Notes: generated by a model from the sequence alone, not told the origin. A DNA stretch of 64,000 nt from Pantoea septica (GCF_002095575.1 NZ_MLJJ01000006.1:89634-153633), one strand, 5' to 3'. Numbered from the stretch's first letter, positions 33,592 through 44,940 are shown. Numbers and translations: made by a program.

Positions 33592-33882
33592 ATGGAAAGT
33601 TACGTCCTTTCAATGGATGAGGCGTACGCGTTTCTGATCATATTCTGTTCGACAGCCCAGCAGTGGATACGCACCGGCAGACTAACCTCCACACGTAAAG
33701 GCCTATTCAAACCTAAATCACCTTGCCTTCTCACTCGCCAGGCCTGTATTGCCGCTCTCAACAATCCAATGCACACTGTTGCCGTGAGCGCGGTAGATAT
33801 ACATGAGAAGAAATCACCATGTCGATCTTCCGCAGGGATAAAAGCTGGGACGCCAGTTTCACAGAACTGGTCAATAGCCTAA
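33592..33882 (+). CDS. Phage HTH protein, probably degraded
   Basis: 96 residues from ATG 33592 (MESYVLSMDEAYAFL...WIRTGRLTSTRKG...KPKSPCLLTRQACIAALNNP) after GGAG. The pattern is of prophage proteins with a helix-turn-helix_17 domain related to excisionases. Several usually conserved positions look altered (IIFCSTAQQWIRT where a regular HTH is expected), and the C-terminus seems short, so it may be inactive. Confidence 0.55.
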   Translation: MESYVLSMDEAYAFLIIFCSTAQQWIRTGRLTSTRKGLFKPKSPCLLTRQACIAALNNPMHTVAVSAVDIHEKKSPCRSSAGIKAGTPVSQNWSIA

Positions 33883-34014
33883 TAGCTAGTCAATTCGGCA
33901 TTACAAGCTCTAAGGTAATGCTCTGGATTTTGTGGCATTATCGCTAAGCCACATCGCCCTGAAGTAACCTCCTACTCACCCTATTCACTATCGCGCTTTG
34001 CGTGAGGATTCTCT

Positions 34015-34599
34015 ATGTCTGAAGCTATTCCCAGACGTGGCTACCATGACAGCCACACCAATCTCGATATTCGCGATTTATGGCAGACGCCGCTTGAGGT
34101 ATTCGCAGCTTTAAACCGCGATTTCCGTTTTGTGGCAGATGTTGCCGCGAGCGAGCACAACCACCTGCTGCCGGTTTACTTCACCGAAAAGGATGACGCG
34201 CTGGCACAGGACTGGGCCGGGCGACTGCCACTGGGAATAACCTGGTGCAATCCGCCCTATAGCGAAATCACGCCATGGATAAAGAAAGCCACGGAGGAAT
34301 GCCGTAAAGGGATCGGTACAGTGATGCTTGTTCCCGCTGACACTTCGGTCAGCTGGTTCAGCCTGGCGCGGAACCCATGCACCGAGGTGCGCTTCATTAT
34401 CGACGGCCGCCTCTCGTTTATTCACGCTGATACCGGCAAACCAGTCAACGGCAACAACAAGGGCTCGATGCTGCTCATCTGGAATCCGTTCGCCTCAGGT
34501 TTTGGCATAACCGGGTATGTCTCGCGCGACACGCTGATGGCGATCGGCCGGAAGCTATTATTGTCTGGCATGGAGCCTGCCGACGAGCGCGCCGCATGA
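34015..34599 (+). CDS. Phage DNA N-6-adenine methyltransferase
   Basis: 194 residues of the phage Dam family (DIRDLWQTPLEVFAALNRDF; FVADVAAS; catalytic ITWCNPPYSEITPWIKKA). Such enzymes modify adenine in phage DNA, often at GATC. GAGG precedes the ATG. It lies just upstream of the second xis/int module and looks intact, though its prophage is not. Confidence 0.88.
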   Translation: MSEAIPRRGYHDSHTNLDIRDLWQTPLEVFAALNRDFRFVADVAASEHNHLLPVYFTEKDDALAQDWAGRLPLGITWCNPPYSEITPWIKKATEECRKGIGTVMLVPADTSVSWFSLARNPCTEVRFIIDGRLSFIHADTGKPVNGNNKGSMLLIWNPFASGFGITGYVSRDTLMAIGRKLLLSGMEPADERAA

Positions 34600-34621
34600 C
34601 AGCTACCAGAAAGAAGCCGAC

Positions 34622-34681
34622 ATGGGCTGGATTATCACTAATCTTGCCCTTTTTATTTGTATCGTGCTGGTCTGGCTATAG
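34622..34681 (+). CDS. Candidate 19-residue membrane peptide before second xis
   Basis: ATG 34622 encodes MGWIITNLALFICIVLVWL, one hydrophobic helix, ending 17 bp before the xis start. It occupies the same place as the 23-residue peptide before the other xis. The ribosome site is poor. Confidence 0.4.
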   Translation: MGWIITNLALFICIVLVWL

Positions 34682-34698
34682 CCGCCAAAGGAGTAGAT

Positions 34699-34947
34699 AT
34701 GGAAAACGTAATTCAGCTGGCGCCCAGCAAATGGGTTTCAGAATCTGTGCTGATGGCTATTACTGGCCTGAAGAAAAACACGATTAAGACAGCAAGGGAA
34801 AAGAGCTGGATGGAGGGTCGTGAGTATAAGCACATTTCGCCGGATGGCATGCCGATGGATAACAGCATGTGCTTCTACGACTGGAAAGCTGTTGAGAAGT
34901 GGATCGAGAATCAGCCAGCAACGATTCCGCGGCGTAAATCTGCTTAA
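34699..34947 (+). CDS. Excisionase-like protein (fliE-side module)
   Basis: 82 residues (MENVIQLAPSKWVSESVLMA, TGLKKNTIKTAREKSWMEGRE), paralogous to the xis at 26092. GGAG lies six bases before the ATG. The gene itself is intact, but its integrase is broken. Confidence 0.82.
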   Translation: MENVIQLAPSKWVSESVLMAITGLKKNTIKTAREKSWMEGREYKHISPDGMPMDNSMCFYDWKAVEKWIENQPATIPRRKSA

Positions 34948-34978
34948 ATGCAGATCACTTTCAACAGGAGACAGGAAA

Positions 34979-36258
34979 ATGTCTGCATATCCAACAGGCG
35001 TGGCCCCCAACAAAAACCATCTTCGGATCTGGTTCATGTATGAGGGTAAAAGACGGTGGGAGGCGCTTGGTGTACCCGACACGCCGAAGAACAGGAAGGT
35101 GACTGGCGAGTTGCGAAGCAACATCGTGTACCGGATAAAAACAGGGACGTTTAATTACCGCAGCCAGTCCCCCGACTCGCCGCTGTTTAAGAACGAGATA
35201 GATTCACCTAAATCATTAGCGATAAGTGATGCGGCGGATTTATGGCTAAAGCTGAAAAAGCCGGACTGGGCGAACAGCTCATATGTAACGACCGAGCGAC
35301 GGGTACGGGTTACGCTCGACCATATCGGGAACAGTCGGGACATCAGGTCAATAATGCAGAAGGATCTGCTTAACCTGCGCATAGAGCTGCTGAACGGAAG
35401 TTACTTTACCGGCAGGAAGATGAATATAGAGTAAAAAGGCAGGACGGCGGCCACGGTAAATTCCAGCATGTCCGATCTGAAAGCCATCTTCGCCTTCGCG
35501 TACGGGAACGGATATATAGAGGAAAACCCGATGACGGGCATCAAGCCTCTTAAAAAATCCAACAAGCGGCCGGATCCAATCACGCGCGAAGAGTTTCCAC
35601 GGCTCATTGCCGGATGCTCTACACGACAGAACGCGAACATGTGGTCGCTGGCGATCCTGACAGGAATGCGCCACGGGGAAATCTGCGCGCTAGCCTGGGA
35701 GGATATAGACCTCGAAGCGAAGACAATAACCGTGTCGCGAAACCTGACGCCGCAGGGACTGTTCACCCCACCTAAAACGGAAGCGGGCAACAGGGTAATA
35801 AACATGCTCTATGCAGCAGCAGAGGTTCTTCGCGACCAGCGCGAGCTGACAAGAATGTATCCTCAGACACCCTTCACCTTTCATACCAGGGATTTGGTGA
35901 GCGAATCGAGGAGCAGAAAACATTCGTCTTCAACGCCAGTCTGGATTCAGTAAACGGCAGGTCAGGCGCTTACTATTCAACAGAGTCGCCAGGTCAGATA
36001 TGGAACAGTGCATTAAGGCGTACAGGCCTTCGTCACCGAAAAGCATATCAGTCCAGGCATACCTTCGCATGCTGGGCGTTGTCGGCAGGCGCAAACCCGA
36101 ACTATGTCGCCGCGCAAATGGGTCACTCAGATGCGCAGATGGTCTATCGGGTTTATGGCGCCTGAATGTCAGAGAACAATACGGATCAGCTTTCCCTTAT
36201 CAACACGAAAATGAACGTTCTTTTGCTACATACGTGCTTCGCTAAAGTGGCCGTATAG
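34979..36258 (+). pseudogene. Broken tyrosine integrase beside fliE
   Basis: Starts at ATG 34979 (MSAYPTGVAPNKNHLRIWFM), a paralogue of the integrase at 26383. Lesions are an in-frame TAA at 35432-35434 (after KMNIE, with KGRTAATVNSS following in frame), a frameshift near 35890 (after PQTPFTF), and TGA at 36163-36165 where VYGAWM would be expected (W to stop). The catalytic TGMRHGE, YQSRHTFACW, MGHSDAQM and YRVYG motifs can all still be read. It ends 31 bp from the fliE stop. Confidence 0.88.
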
Positions 36259-36289
36259 TTATTTTTAACATTATCAGCCAGTTACCCGA

Positions 36290-36601
36290 TTAAACCTGCA
36301 TATTCATAATATCGGTATAAGCCGCCACCAGCTTATTCCTCACCTGAATCCCCATCTGCATCGAGATAGAAGACTTCTGCATATCCACCATTACATCATT
36401 CAGCGCGATGCCCGGCTTGCCCATTTCAAAATCCTGCGCCTGCGTGCGAGCGGTGTTCTGCGTATCGCTGATCTTATCGAGCGCCGCTTTCATGGTGGCG
36501 GCGAAGTCGACCGGCTGCGTCGCCTCGCTGCTTTTGTTACTGGCCTGCAGCGAAGTGAGCTGAAGCTGCTGTAAAACGCCGTCGATTGCCTGAATGGACA
36601 T
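36290..36601 (-). CDS. fliE: Flagellar hook-basal body protein FliE
   Basis: 103 residues (E. coli 104) linking the MS ring to the proximal rod. It ends [21 protein letters not shown]. Monocistronic and divergent from fliF across 232 bp that should hold FlhDC-dependent promoters. Confidence 0.97.
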   Translation of the reverse strand: MSIQAIDGVLQQLQLTSLQASNKSSEATQPVDFAATMKAALDKISDTQNTARTQAQDFEMGKPGIALNDVMVDMQKSSISMQMGIQVRNKLVAAYTDIMNMQV

Positions 36602-36833
36602 GCCGTTACCTCATTGAAAGAGAGATGGAATTTTCTACGCTCAAAAAGTTAACACATTGTCAATAAGACAAAGGCGCTAAATAACCGCAAAAAACCCGGC
36701 TTATTCGCCCATCGAATTTTGCGATAAAGAAAATAATGCCATGCATTGAAGTGGAGTTTCATTTACGCAGTGTCAGGGAGTCTGTTTTGTCACTACAACA
36801 AACCCGGTCAATTATGTCAGGCAGGAATAGGTC

Positions 36834-38540
36834 ATGAACGCGAGCGCAGCCGCCACACAGGATTCAGCCAAAAAAGGTTTCGGTGACCTTATCGCTCGCC
36901 TGCGCGCTAACCCGCGTATCCCCCTTATCGTTGCCGCCGCCGCCGCTATCGCCATCGTGATGGCGCTGGTGCTGTGGGCGAAAGCGCCCGATTACCGCGT
37001 GCTGTACAACAATCTCTCGGATGAAGACGGCGGTGCGATTGTTACCCAGCTCACCCAGATGAATATCCCCTATCGCTTCGCCGATAACGGCGGCGCGCTG
37101 ATGGTGCCGGCGGAAAAGGTGCATGAGCTGCGCCTGCGCCTGGCGCAGCAGGGTCTGCCGAAAGGCGGATCGGTGGGCTTCGAGCTGCTCGATCAAGAGA
37201 AGTTCGGCATCAGCCAGTTCAGCGAGCAGGTTAACTACCAGCGCGCGCTGGAAGGCGAACTGGCGCGCACCATCGAAACCTTAGGGCCGGTGAAAACGGC
37301 GCGCGTGCATCTGGCGATGCCGAAGCCGACGCTGTTCGTGCGCGAGCAGAAAGCGCCTTCCGCCTCGGTCACCCTGAACCTTCAGCCTGGCCGCGCGCTC
37401 GATGAGGGTCAAATCCAGGCCATCGTGCATATGGTCTCCAGCAGCGTGGCAGGCCTGCCGCCGGGCAACGTCACCGTGGTCGATCAGAGCGGACGCCTGC
37501 TGACGCGTTCCGACAGCGAGGGCCGCGACCTCAACGACGCACAGCTGAAATATACCGCCGAAGTCGAAGCGCGCTACCAGCAGCGCATCGAGGCGATCCT
37601 GAATCCGATTCTCGGCCAGGGCAACGTGCACGCGCAGGTGACGGCGCAGATCAATTTCGACAAGAGCGAGCAGACCGACGAGAAGTATCAGCCGAACGGC
37701 AACCCGAGCAGCACCGCTATCCGCTCGCGTCAAACCAGCACCAGCGATCAGACCGGCAGTCCTTATCCGGGCGGCGTGCCGGGCGCCCTTTCCAACCAGC
37801 CAGCGCCGGCTAACACCGCGCCGGTCAACGCGCCTAACGGCCAGAACGGACAAAACGGCCAGCAGAACAACGCGAACAGCGGCACGACCACCAGCACCGC
37901 CAGCAGCAGCGTGCCGACCAACTCGCGCCGCGACGATACCGTGAACTACGAGCTGGACCGCACCATTCGCCATACCAAAATGAACGTCGGCGACGTGCAG
38001 CGTCTCTCGGTCGCGGTAGTGGTTAACTATCGCGCCGACGACAAAGGCAAGGCGATCGCCCTTAACGAACAGCAACTGAAGCAGGTAGAAGATCTGACGC
38101 GCGAAGCGATGGGCTATTCCCAGCCGCGCGGCGACAGCGTCAACGTGGTCAACTCCGAGTTCACCGCAGCCGATCCAACCAGCGGCGATCTGCCGTTCTG
38201 GCAGCAGCAGGCCTTCTTCGATCAGATGATGAACGTCGGCAAATGGCTGCTGATTGCGCTGGTCGCCTTCATCCTCTACCGCAAAATGGTGCGTCCGCAG
38301 CTGATGCGTAAACGCGAAGCGGAAAAAGCCGCCGTGGAAGCCGCAGAACAACGCGCCGCCGCCGCGCAGGAAGAAGAAGCCTACAGCGTACAGCTCAGCA
38401 AAGATGAACAGGATGCAGAGCGCAAGTCTAGCAACCGCATGAGCGCCGAGGTGATGAGCCAGCGCATCCGCGATATGTCCGAGAACGATCCGCGCGTCGT
38501 TGCGCTGGTTATCCGCGAATGGATGAGTAAAGAACTATGA
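36834..38540 (+). CDS. fliF: Flagellar MS-ring protein FliF
   Basis: 568 residues. Membrane segments are near residues 30-50 ([20 protein letters not shown]) and 460-480 ([12 protein letters not shown]). Between lie the ring-building motifs and a Gly/Asn/Pro-rich linker ([16 protein letters not shown]) longer than in E. coli (552). The C-terminus binds FliG. AGGA precedes the start; the stop overlaps the fliG ATG by 4 bp. Confidence 0.97.
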   Translation: MNASAAATQDSAKKGFGDLIARLRANPRIPLIVAAAAAIAIVMALVLWAKAPDYRVLYNNLSDEDGGAIVTQLTQMNIPYRFADNGGALMVPAEKVHELRLRLAQQGLPKGGSVGFELLDQEKFGISQFSEQVNYQRALEGELARTIETLGPVKTARVHLAMPKPTLFVREQKAPSASVTLNLQPGRALDEGQIQAIVHMVSSSVAGLPPGNVTVVDQSGRLLTRSDSEGRDLNDAQLKYTAEVEARYQQRIEAILNPILGQGNVHAQVTAQINFDKSEQTDEKYQPNGNPSSTAIRSRQTSTSDQTGSPYPGGVPGALSNQPAPANTAPVNAPNGQNGQNGQQNNANSGTTTSTASSSVPTNSRRDDTVNYELDRTIRHTKMNVGDVQRLSVAVVVNYRADDKGKAIALNEQQLKQVEDLTREAMGYSQPRGDSVNVVNSEFTAADPTSGDLPFWQQQAFFDQMMNVGKWLLIALVAFILYRKMVRPQLMRKREAEKAAVEAAEQRAAAAQEEEAYSVQLSKDEQDAERKSSNRMSAEVMSQRIRDMSENDPRVVALVIREWMSKEL

Positions 38541-39529
38541 GTCTGACCGGAACTGAAAAAAGCGCCATCCTGATGATGACCATCGGTGAAGAGCGCGCCG
38601 CCGAGGTGTTCAAGCACCTTAACCAGCGTGAAGTGCAGCACCTGAGCGCCGCGATGGCGAATATGCGCCAGGTGTCACACAAGCAGCTCACCGAGATCCT
38701 GCGTGAGTTTGAGACCGACGCCGAGCAGTTCGCGGCGCTGAGTCTCAACTCCAACGAGTACCTGCGTTCGGTGCTGACCAAAGCGCTGGGCGAAGAGCGC
38801 GCCGCCAGCCTGCTGGAGGATATTCTCGAGTCTCGCGAGACCACCAGCGGCATGGAAACGCTCAACTTTATGGAGCCGCAGGCCGCCGCCGATCTCATCC
38901 GCGACGAGCATCCGCAGATCATCGCTACCATCCTGGTGCACCTCAAGCGCGGCCAGGCGGCGGATATTCTGGCGCTGTTCGACGAACGCCTGCGTCATGA
39001 CGTCATGCTGCGTATCGCCACCTTCGGCGGCGTACAGCCGGCGGCGCTGGCGGAGCTGACCGAAGTGCTCAACGGCCTGCTGGACGGCACCAACCTCAAG
39101 CGCGCCAAGATGGGCGGCGTGAGAACCGCAGCGGAAATCATCAACCTGATGAAAACGCAGCAGGAAGAGGCGGTCATCGAAGCGGTTCGCGACTTCGACG
39201 GCGAACTGGCGCAGAAAATTATCGACGAGATGTTCCTGTTCGAGAACCTGGTGGAAGTGGACGACCGCAGCATCCAGCGTCTGCTGCAGGAAGTGGAGTC
39301 GGAGCAGCTGCTGGTCGCGCTGAAAGGCGCCGAGCAGCCGCTGCGCGAGAAGTTCCTCAAGAACATGTCGGCGCGCGCCGCCGATATCCTGCGCGACGAC
39401 CTCGCCAACCGCGGACCTGTGCGTATGTCGGCGGTGGAGAACGAACAGAAAGCTATCCTGCTTATCGTGCGCCGTCTGGCGGAATCGGGCGAGATGGTAA
39501 TTGGCGGCGGCGAGGAAACCTATGTCTGA
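38537..39529 (+). CDS. fliG: Flagellar switch protein FliG
   Basis: 330 residues. The N-terminal domain ([20 protein letters not shown]) binds FliF, the middle has the [10 protein letters not shown] motif and the C-terminal torque domain has the charged helix with [20 protein letters not shown]. It transmits MotAB torque. Overlaps fliF and fliH. Confidence 0.98.
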   Translation: MSLTGTEKSAILMMTIGEERAAEVFKHLNQREVQHLSAAMANMRQVSHKQLTEILREFETDAEQFAALSLNSNEYLRSVLTKALGEERAASLLEDILESRETTSGMETLNFMEPQAAADLIRDEHPQIIATILVHLKRGQAADILALFDERLRHDVMLRIATFGGVQPAALAELTEVLNGLLDGTNLKRAKMGGVRTAAEIINLMKTQQEEAVIEAVRDFDGELAQKIIDEMFLFENLVEVDDRSIQRLLQEVESEQLLVALKGAEQPLREKFLKNMSARAADILRDDLANRGPVRMSAVENEQKAILLIVRRLAESGEMVIGGGEETYV

Positions 39530-40214
39530 TGCCTTTTCCGCCCGTCCGTGGCAGCTCTGGCAGCCTGATGATTTAGGCCGCCGCGACGAACCGGAGCCGG
39601 AGATCCTGCCGGAGCCGGAGACGTTCGAATCGGAAGCCGACGAGCAGCAGCAGCTCTTCGAGCGCATGCAGCAGCAGGCGCGCAAAGAGTCGCAGGCGCA
39701 GGGCTATAACGAAGGCCATCAGCAGGGCTTCGCCGAGGGTCAGAAAGCGGGCTACGACGCCGGCTTTCAGCAGGGGCTGGCCGATGCGCAGCAGCAGCAG
39801 GCGCCGCTTCAGGCGCGCATGCAGCAGCTGGTCACCGAGTTCCAGCACTCGCTGGAGGCGCTCGACAGCGTGATCGCCTCGCGTCTGATGCAGCTGGCGC
39901 TGGAAGCCGCGCGTCAGGTCATCGGCCAGGCGACCACGGTGGACGGCAGCGCCCTGCTGCGTCAAATCCAGCAGCTGCTGCAGCAGGAGCCGATGTTTAG
40001 CGGCAAACCGCAGCTGCGCGTACATCCCGACGATCTGCAGCGTATTGAGCAGACCCTCGGTCCGACGCTCGATCTGCATGGCTGGCGTTTGCTGGCCGAC
40101 AGCACGCTGCATCCCGGCGGCTGTAAGCTGAGCGCCGAAGATGGCGATCTCGACGCCAGCGTGGCGACGCGCTGGCAGGAGCTCTGCCGTCTCGCCGCGC
40201 CAGGAGAGTTTTAA
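39522..40214 (+). CDS. fliH: Flagellar export regulator FliH
   Basis: 230 residues from ATG 39522 ([20 protein letters not shown]), overlapping fliG by 8 bp. Gly-rich heptads ([21 protein letters not shown]) form the family's GxxxG coiled coil, and the C-terminal domain ([20 protein letters not shown]) binds FliI. It regulates the export ATPase. The ATG 21 bases earlier has no family match. Confidence 0.96.
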   Translation: MSDAFSARPWQLWQPDDLGRRDEPEPEILPEPETFESEADEQQQLFERMQQQARKESQAQGYNEGHQQGFAEGQKAGYDAGFQQGLADAQQQQAPLQARMQQLVTEFQHSLEALDSVIASRLMQLALEAARQVIGQATTVDGSALLRQIQQLLQQEPMFSGKPQLRVHPDDLQRIEQTLGPTLDLHGWRLLADSTLHPGGCKLSAEDGDLDASVATRWQELCRLAAPGEF

Positions 40215-41566
40215 TGACCTCGCGACTCTCCCGCTGGCTGGGCGCGCTCGACGCCTTTGAAACCCGCATCGCGCAGGTGCAGCCGGTGCGCCGCTATGGC
40301 CGCCTGACGCGCGCCACCGGCCTGGTGCTGGAGGCCACCGGCCTGCAGCTGCCGCTCGGCGCCACCTGCGTTATCGAACGCAACGACGGCAAGAACCTGA
40401 CCGAAGTCGAAAGCGAAGTGGTGGGTTTCAACGGCCAGAAACTCTTTCTGATGCCGCTGGAAGAGGTCGACGGCATTCTGCCCGGCGCCCGCGTTTATGC
40501 GCGCGACAGCGGCCACAGCGGCAAACAGCTGCTGCTCGGCCCTGAGCTGCTGGGCCGGGTGCTCGACGGCAGCGGCAAGCCGCTCGACGGTTTGCCGTCG
40601 CCCGATACCGGCTACCGCGCGCCGCTGATCACCCCGCCCTTCAACCCGCTGCAGCGCACGCCGATTACCGACGTGCTCGATACCGGCGTACGCGCCATCA
40701 ACGCCCTGCTTACCGTCGGGCGCGGCCAGCGTATGGGCCTGTTCGCCGGTTCCGGCGTCGGCAAGAGCGTGCTGCTCGGCATGATGGCGCGCTATACCCA
40801 GGCGGACGTCATCGTGGTCGGGCTGATCGGCGAGCGCGGCCGCGAAGTAAAAGACTTTATTGAAAATATTCTCGGCGCCGAAGGCCGCGCGCGTTCGGTG
40901 GTGATCGCCGCGCCCGCGGACGTCTCGCCGCTGCTGCGCATGCAGGGCGCCGCCTACGCCACGCGCATCGCCGAAGATTTTCGCGATCGCGGCCAGCACG
41001 TGCTGCTGATCATGGACTCCCTGACGCGTTACGCCATGGCGCAGCGCGAGATCGCGCTGGCCATCGGCGAGCCGCCCGCCACCAAAGGCTATCCGCCTTC
41101 GGTGTTCGCCAAGCTCCCGGCGCTGGTGGAACGCGCCGGCAACGGCACGCACGGCGGCGGCTCGATTACCGCCTTCTATACCGTACTGACCGAAGGCGAC
41201 GATCAGCAGGATCCTATCGCCGACTCGGCGCGCGCCATTCTCGACGGCCATATCGTACTGTCGCGCCGGCTGGCCGAAGCGGGCCACTACCCGGCGATCG
41301 ATATCGAAGCCTCTATCAGCCGCGCCATGACCGCCTTGATCGACGAGGATCACTACGCGCGGGTGCGTCAGTTTAAGCAGCTGCTCTCCAGCTTCCAGCG
41401 CAACCGCGATCTGGTGAGCGTCGGCGCCTACGCCGCAGGCAGCGATCCGATGCTGGACAAGGCGATCCGCCTCTACCCGCAGATGGAAGCCTTTCTGCAA
41501 CAGGGCATTTTTGAACGCAGCCACTACGACGACGCCTGTCTGCATCTGCATGCGCTGTTCGGTTAA
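40214..41566 (+). CDS. fliI: Flagellum-specific ATPase FliI
   Basis: 450 residues. Walker A GSGVGKS is at about residues 179-185, the Walker B region is LLIMDSLTR, and the F1-beta-like block [20 protein letters not shown] is conserved. It drives unfolding and delivery of export substrates. The ATG is coupled to the fliH stop (TAATG). Confidence 0.98.
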   Translation: MTSRLSRWLGALDAFETRIAQVQPVRRYGRLTRATGLVLEATGLQLPLGATCVIERNDGKNLTEVESEVVGFNGQKLFLMPLEEVDGILPGARVYARDSGHSGKQLLLGPELLGRVLDGSGKPLDGLPSPDTGYRAPLITPPFNPLQRTPITDVLDTGVRAINALLTVGRGQRMGLFAGSGVGKSVLLGMMARYTQADVIVVGLIGERGREVKDFIENILGAEGRARSVVIAAPADVSPLLRMQGAAYATRIAEDFRDRGQHVLLIMDSLTRYAMAQREIALAIGEPPATKGYPPSVFAKLPALVERAGNGTHGGGSITAFYTVLTEGDDQQDPIADSARAILDGHIVLSRRLAEAGHYPAIDIEASISRAMTALIDEDHYARVRQFKQLLSSFQRNRDLVSVGAYAAGSDPMLDKAIRLYPQMEAFLQQGIFERSHYDDACLHLHALFG

Positions 41567-41592
41567 CGGCGGCGTAACGGGAGGAGTAAGCG

Positions 41593-42036
41593 ATGAAAAG
41601 CGCCAGTGCCATCGACACGCTGCGCGATTTAGCGGAGCAGGATCTGGAAAAAGCGGCGATGCACCTCGGCGATATGCGCCGCGGCGTGCGCCAGGCGGAC
41701 GAGCAGCTCACCATGCTGCTCGACTACCAGGATGAGTACCGCAACAAGCTAAACAGCGATATGTCTGGCGGCATCGCCACGACGCGCTGGACCAACTACC
41801 ACCAGTTTATACAGACGCTGGAACAGGCGATCGAACAGCATCGCGCTCAGCTGAGACAGTGGAATCAGCGTCTGGAGCAGGCGCTGGCCAGCTGGCGCGA
41901 TAAGCAGCAGCGTCTTAACGCCTATCAGACGCTGATCAGCCGCGCGGCAGACAACGCATTACGAGTAGAAAACCGTCTCGATCAGAAACGGATGGATGAA
42001 TACGCCCAACGGGCCGCATTGAGGAAAGGCGAATGA
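41593..42036 (+). CDS. fliJ: Flagellar export chaperone FliJ
   Basis: 147 residues, almost entirely coiled coil ([40 protein letters not shown]), matching the rod-like FliJ stalk of the export ATPase. GGGAGGAG precedes the start; the stop overlaps fliK by 4 bp. Confidence 0.95.
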   Translation: MKSASAIDTLRDLAEQDLEKAAMHLGDMRRGVRQADEQLTMLLDYQDEYRNKLNSDMSGGIATTRWTNYHQFIQTLEQAIEQHRAQLRQWNQRLEQALASWRDKQQRLNAYQTLISRAADNALRVENRLDQKRMDEYAQRAALRKGE

Positions 42037-43313
42037 TTACGCTGCCAAATATTGTCACCGCCGCCAGCGCGAAAGGCGAGCTGAAAGGTTCAGATTCCGC
42101 TGAGGGTTTGCACAGCGTCAAATCGCTGCCGCAGGACTTTCTGACCGAACTGGGCAATCGCCTGCTGACGCTGGCGAAACAGCAGGGAAACGCGGCGCAA
42201 TCTGCTGAAAGCGCAGAGGAAAAGGAGGAGGCGCCTGCGCCGAAGGGCCAGCTTGACGCGCTGCTGACCGCCTTTGACAAAACAGAGGGTTTGAATGCGC
42301 TGCTGACGCCGGAAAATATTAAAGCCGCCACCAAATCCGCCGATGATAAGGATAAGGCGAGCGCAGAAACCTTAACCAATAGCGAGACGCAGAGCATGCA
42401 GGCGCTGTTCGCCATGCTGCCGATATCGCCGGTTGCGCAGCGCGACGCCTCCGCCGCTTCCGTCGCCGCCGGGTCGGGCGCCGACACGCGCCGCGGCGCG
42501 ATCGCTGGCAATGCGCTCTCGACGCTGAGCCAGGCGCTGAGCGATTCGCTGGCGCAAAGCGCGTCGCCATCGGCCAGCGCGCCAGCGCACGCTGAGACGA
42601 AGGCGAGCCCGACGCAGACGCAGCTGATCGCCGCATCAGCGGGCCCGGCAGCAGGCACGGCCAACGCCAGTGCGCGGCTGACGCTGGACGGCAGCTTCCA
42701 GCAGGCGTTGAGCAACCTCGGCAGGCAGGAGGAAAAAAGCGCTCCGCTGACGCAAACGGACAGCAACGCGCTGACCAGCGTCGCCAGCAGCAGCGCGGCG
42801 CCGCTGACGATGCCGACCGCCTCGGCTACGACCAGTACGCCGTCAACGCCGATGCTCAACGCGCAGCTGGGCAGCGACGAATGGCAGCAGGCACTGAGCC
42901 AGCAGATTGTCATGTTCACCCGCAACGGCCAGCAAAACGCCGAGCTGCGGCTGCACCCGGCGGATCTGGGCGCCATCCAGATCAGCCTGAAGCTGGATAA
43001 CGACCAGGCGCAAATCAATATGGCCTCCAGCCACAGCCACGTCAGGGCCGCGCTGGAAGCCGCCCTTCCGCAGCTGCGTAACGCGCTGGCGGAAAGCGGC
43101 ATTAACCTGGGACAGAGTCAGGTAAGCAGTGACAGCTTCGCGCAGAGCCAGGGCTTCCAGCAGCAGCAACAGCAGCAGGAGGCGCGCCGCGACGGACAGC
43201 ACGGCACCTTCTCTCTCTCCCAGGATGACGATAGCGAGATAACGCCGATCGCCGTTCCCGCCGCCCTCCAGGCGCGCATCCTCGGCACCGGCGCTGTCGA
43301 TACTTTTGCCTGA
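42033..43313 (+). CDS. fliK: Flagellar hook-length control protein FliK
   Basis: 426 residues, longer than E. coli (375). An Ala/Ser/Thr/Pro-rich ruler region is followed by the conserved C-terminal switch domain ([40 protein letters not shown]) that interacts with FlhB. The extra length lies in the low-complexity part, as expected for a fast-evolving ruler. Confidence 0.95.
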   Translation: MITLPNIVTAASAKGELKGSDSAEGLHSVKSLPQDFLTELGNRLLTLAKQQGNAAQSAESAEEKEEAPAPKGQLDALLTAFDKTEGLNALLTPENIKAATKSADDKDKASAETLTNSETQSMQALFAMLPISPVAQRDASAASVAAGSGADTRRGAIAGNALSTLSQALSDSLAQSASPSASAPAHAETKASPTQTQLIAASAGPAAGTANASARLTLDGSFQQALSNLGRQEEKSAPLTQTDSNALTSVASSSAAPLTMPTASATTSTPSTPMLNAQLGSDEWQQALSQQIVMFTRNGQQNAELRLHPADLGAIQISLKLDNDQAQINMASSHSHVRAALEAALPQLRNALAESGINLGQSQVSSDSFAQSQGFQQQQQQQEARRDGQHGTFSLSQDDDSEITPIAVPAALQARILGTGAVDTFA

Positions 43314-43343
43314 CAGCGACAAACGCTGAAGGTAAGCGTAAAA

Positions 43344-43383
43344 CCCGCGTCTTTTCTTCCCATTGTTTGACTTAAGACGCGGG
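43344..43383. repeat. 10-bp inverted repeat between fliK and fliL
   Basis: CCCGCGTCTT (43344-43353) and AAGACGCGGG (43374-43383) with a 20-base loop. There is no T run on the plus strand. It may separate the fliFGHIJK transcript from the fliL operon or lie in the fliL promoter. Confidence 0.6.
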
Positions 43384-43442
43384 ATAATCTGTCCAGGCAA
43401 ACCGAGAGGTTTGCCCATAATTCACAGGAAGTTACTGCAAAA

Positions 43443-43928
43443 ATGTCTGATAACGCGAAAGCAAAAGGCCGCAAACGTTCACTCTTAATTCCGGTGTTGC
43501 TCATTGTAACGCTGGCCGCTTGTAGCGTGGCAGGCTATGCAGTCTGGCGAATGATGAATAAACATGAGAGTGGTACACCGGAAGCTGCGAAAGTAGAACC
43601 GCCACCCGCTCCCGTCTTTTTTGCGCTTGATACCTTTACGGTCAACCTGATCAATCCCGACAACGATCCGGACCGCGTACTGTACGTAGGCTTTACCCTG
43701 CGTCTGCCGGACGAGGATACCCGTCGTCGGATGAATGATTATCTGCCGGAAGTACGTAGCCGCCTGCTGCTGCTGCTCTCGCGACAAAGCGCCGCCGCGC
43801 TGGCGTCGGAGCAAGGAAAGCAAGCGCTGATTGAACAGATTAAGCAGGTGCTGTCACCTCCGCTGGTGAAAGGACAGCCTGCGCAGGTGGTAAATGACGT
43901 ACTGTTTACCGCCTTCATTTTGAGGTAA
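43443..43928 (+). CDS. fliL: Flagellar basal body protein FliL
   Basis: 161 residues. One membrane segment ([21 protein letters not shown]) and a periplasmic stomatin-like domain ([38 protein letters not shown]). It supports stator function. It opens the fliLMNOPQR operon after a 129-bp gap. Confidence 0.96.
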   Translation: MSDNAKAKGRKRSLLIPVLLIVTLAACSVAGYAVWRMMNKHESGTPEAAKVEPPPAPVFFALDTFTVNLINPDNDPDRVLYVGFTLRLPDEDTRRRMNDYLPEVRSRLLLLLSRQSAAALASEQGKQALIEQIKQVLSPPLVKGQPAQVVNDVLFTAFILR

Positions 43929-43932
43929 ACCA

Positions 43933-44940
43933 ATGGGCGATAGCATTCTCTCCCAGGCTGAAATTGACGCGCTGCTTAATGGCGACAGTGACAGCGCGGT
44001 AGATGAAAAGAGTCAAAGCGGGCCGGAAGGCGACATTCGTCCTTACGACCCTAATACCCAGCGTCGCGTGGTGCGCGAGCGCCTTCAGGCGCTGGAGATT
44101 ATTAACGAGCGTTTCGCCCGACATTTCCGTATGGCGCTGTTTAACCTGCTGCGTCGCAGCCCGGATATCAGCGTCGGTGCGATCAAGATTCAGCCGTATC
44201 ACGAGTTCGCCCGCAACCTGCCGGTGCCAACCAACCTGAATCTTATCCACCTGAAACCGCTGCGCGGAACGGCGCTGGTCGTGTTTTCGCCGAGCCTGGT
44301 GTTTATCGCCGTGGATAACCTGTTCGGCGGCGACGGCCGCTTCCCCACTAAGGTGGAAGGTCGTGAGTTCACCCACACCGAGCAGCGCGTGATCCGCCGC
44401 ATGCTGAAGCTGGCGCTGGAAGGCTACAGCGACGCGTGGAAGGCGATCTACCCGCTCGATGTGGAATATGTCCGCTCCGAAATGCAGGTGAAGTTCACCA
44501 ATATCACCACCTCGCCGAACGATATCGTGGTCAACACGCCGTTCCAGGTCGAGATTGGCAACCTGGTGGGCGAGTTCAACATCTGTATTCCGTTCTCGAT
44601 GATTGAGCCGCTGCGCGAACTGCTGGTTAACCCGCCGCTGGAGAACTCCCGCACCGAGGATAACCACTGGCGCGAGAACCTGGTGAAACAGGTGCAGCAC
44701 TCGGAGCTGGAGCTGATCGCTCACTTCGCCGAAACCTCGCTGCGGCTGTCGCGCATTTTGCAGCTGAAACCCGGCGATGTGCTGCCGATCGAGAAGCCAG
44801 AGCGCATTATCGCACACGTCGACGGCGTTCCGGTGCTCACCAGTCAGTACGGCACCATGCACGGCCAGTACGCCCTGCGCGTCGAGCATTTGATTAACCC
44901 GATTTTGAATTCGCTGAATGAGGAACAGCCCAATGAGTGA
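43933..44940 (+). CDS. fliM: Flagellar switch protein FliM
   Basis: 335 residues. The CheY-binding N-terminal peptide (ILSQAEIDALLNG) and the CheC-like and SpoA domains are conserved. It binds CheY-P and changes rotation sense. It starts four bp after fliL and overlaps fliN. Confidence 0.98.
   Translation: MGDSILSQAEIDALLNGDSDSAVDEKSQSGPEGDIRPYDPNTQRRVVRERLQALEIINERFARHFRMALFNLLRRSPDISVGAIKIQPYHEFARNLPVPTNLNLIHLKPLRGTALVVFSPSLVFIAVDNLFGGDGRFPTKVEGREFTHTEQRVIRRMLKLALEGYSDAWKAIYPLDVEYVRSEMQVKFTNITTSPNDIVVNTPFQVEIGNLVGEFNICIPFSMIEPLRELLVNPPLENSRTEDNHWRENLVKQVQHSELELIAHFAETSLRLSRILQLKPGDVLPIEKPERIIAHVDGVPVLTSQYGTMHGQYALRVEHLINPILNSLNEEQPNE

Larger units (their letters stand above)
20952..36258. 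mobile_element. Accessory island of nested prophage remnants carrying O-antigen modification genes
   Basis: Base composition drops compared with both sides, especially 22.5-33.5 kb. Contents are gtrA/gtrB/gtrC, tailspike fragments, tail-protein pieces, a phage adenine methylase, two xis/int modules and an O-acyltransferase. The left border is uncertain (between the lipoprotein and gtrA); the right border is the broken integrase 31 bp from fliE. E. coli K-12, as I remember it, also has a defective integrase (intG) next to fliE, so this is a recurrent insertion site. Confidence 0.7.

Noticed and set aside
34596..34787. 63-residue frame overlapping the end of the adenine methylase gene
   Set aside because: It overlaps both the small peptide and xis; the latter have better starts and a parallel in the other module.
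37281..38351. 356-residue minus-strand frame opposite fliF, and similar ones opposite fliG, fliI and fliM
   Set aside because: Shadow frames of strongly conserved flagellar genes.
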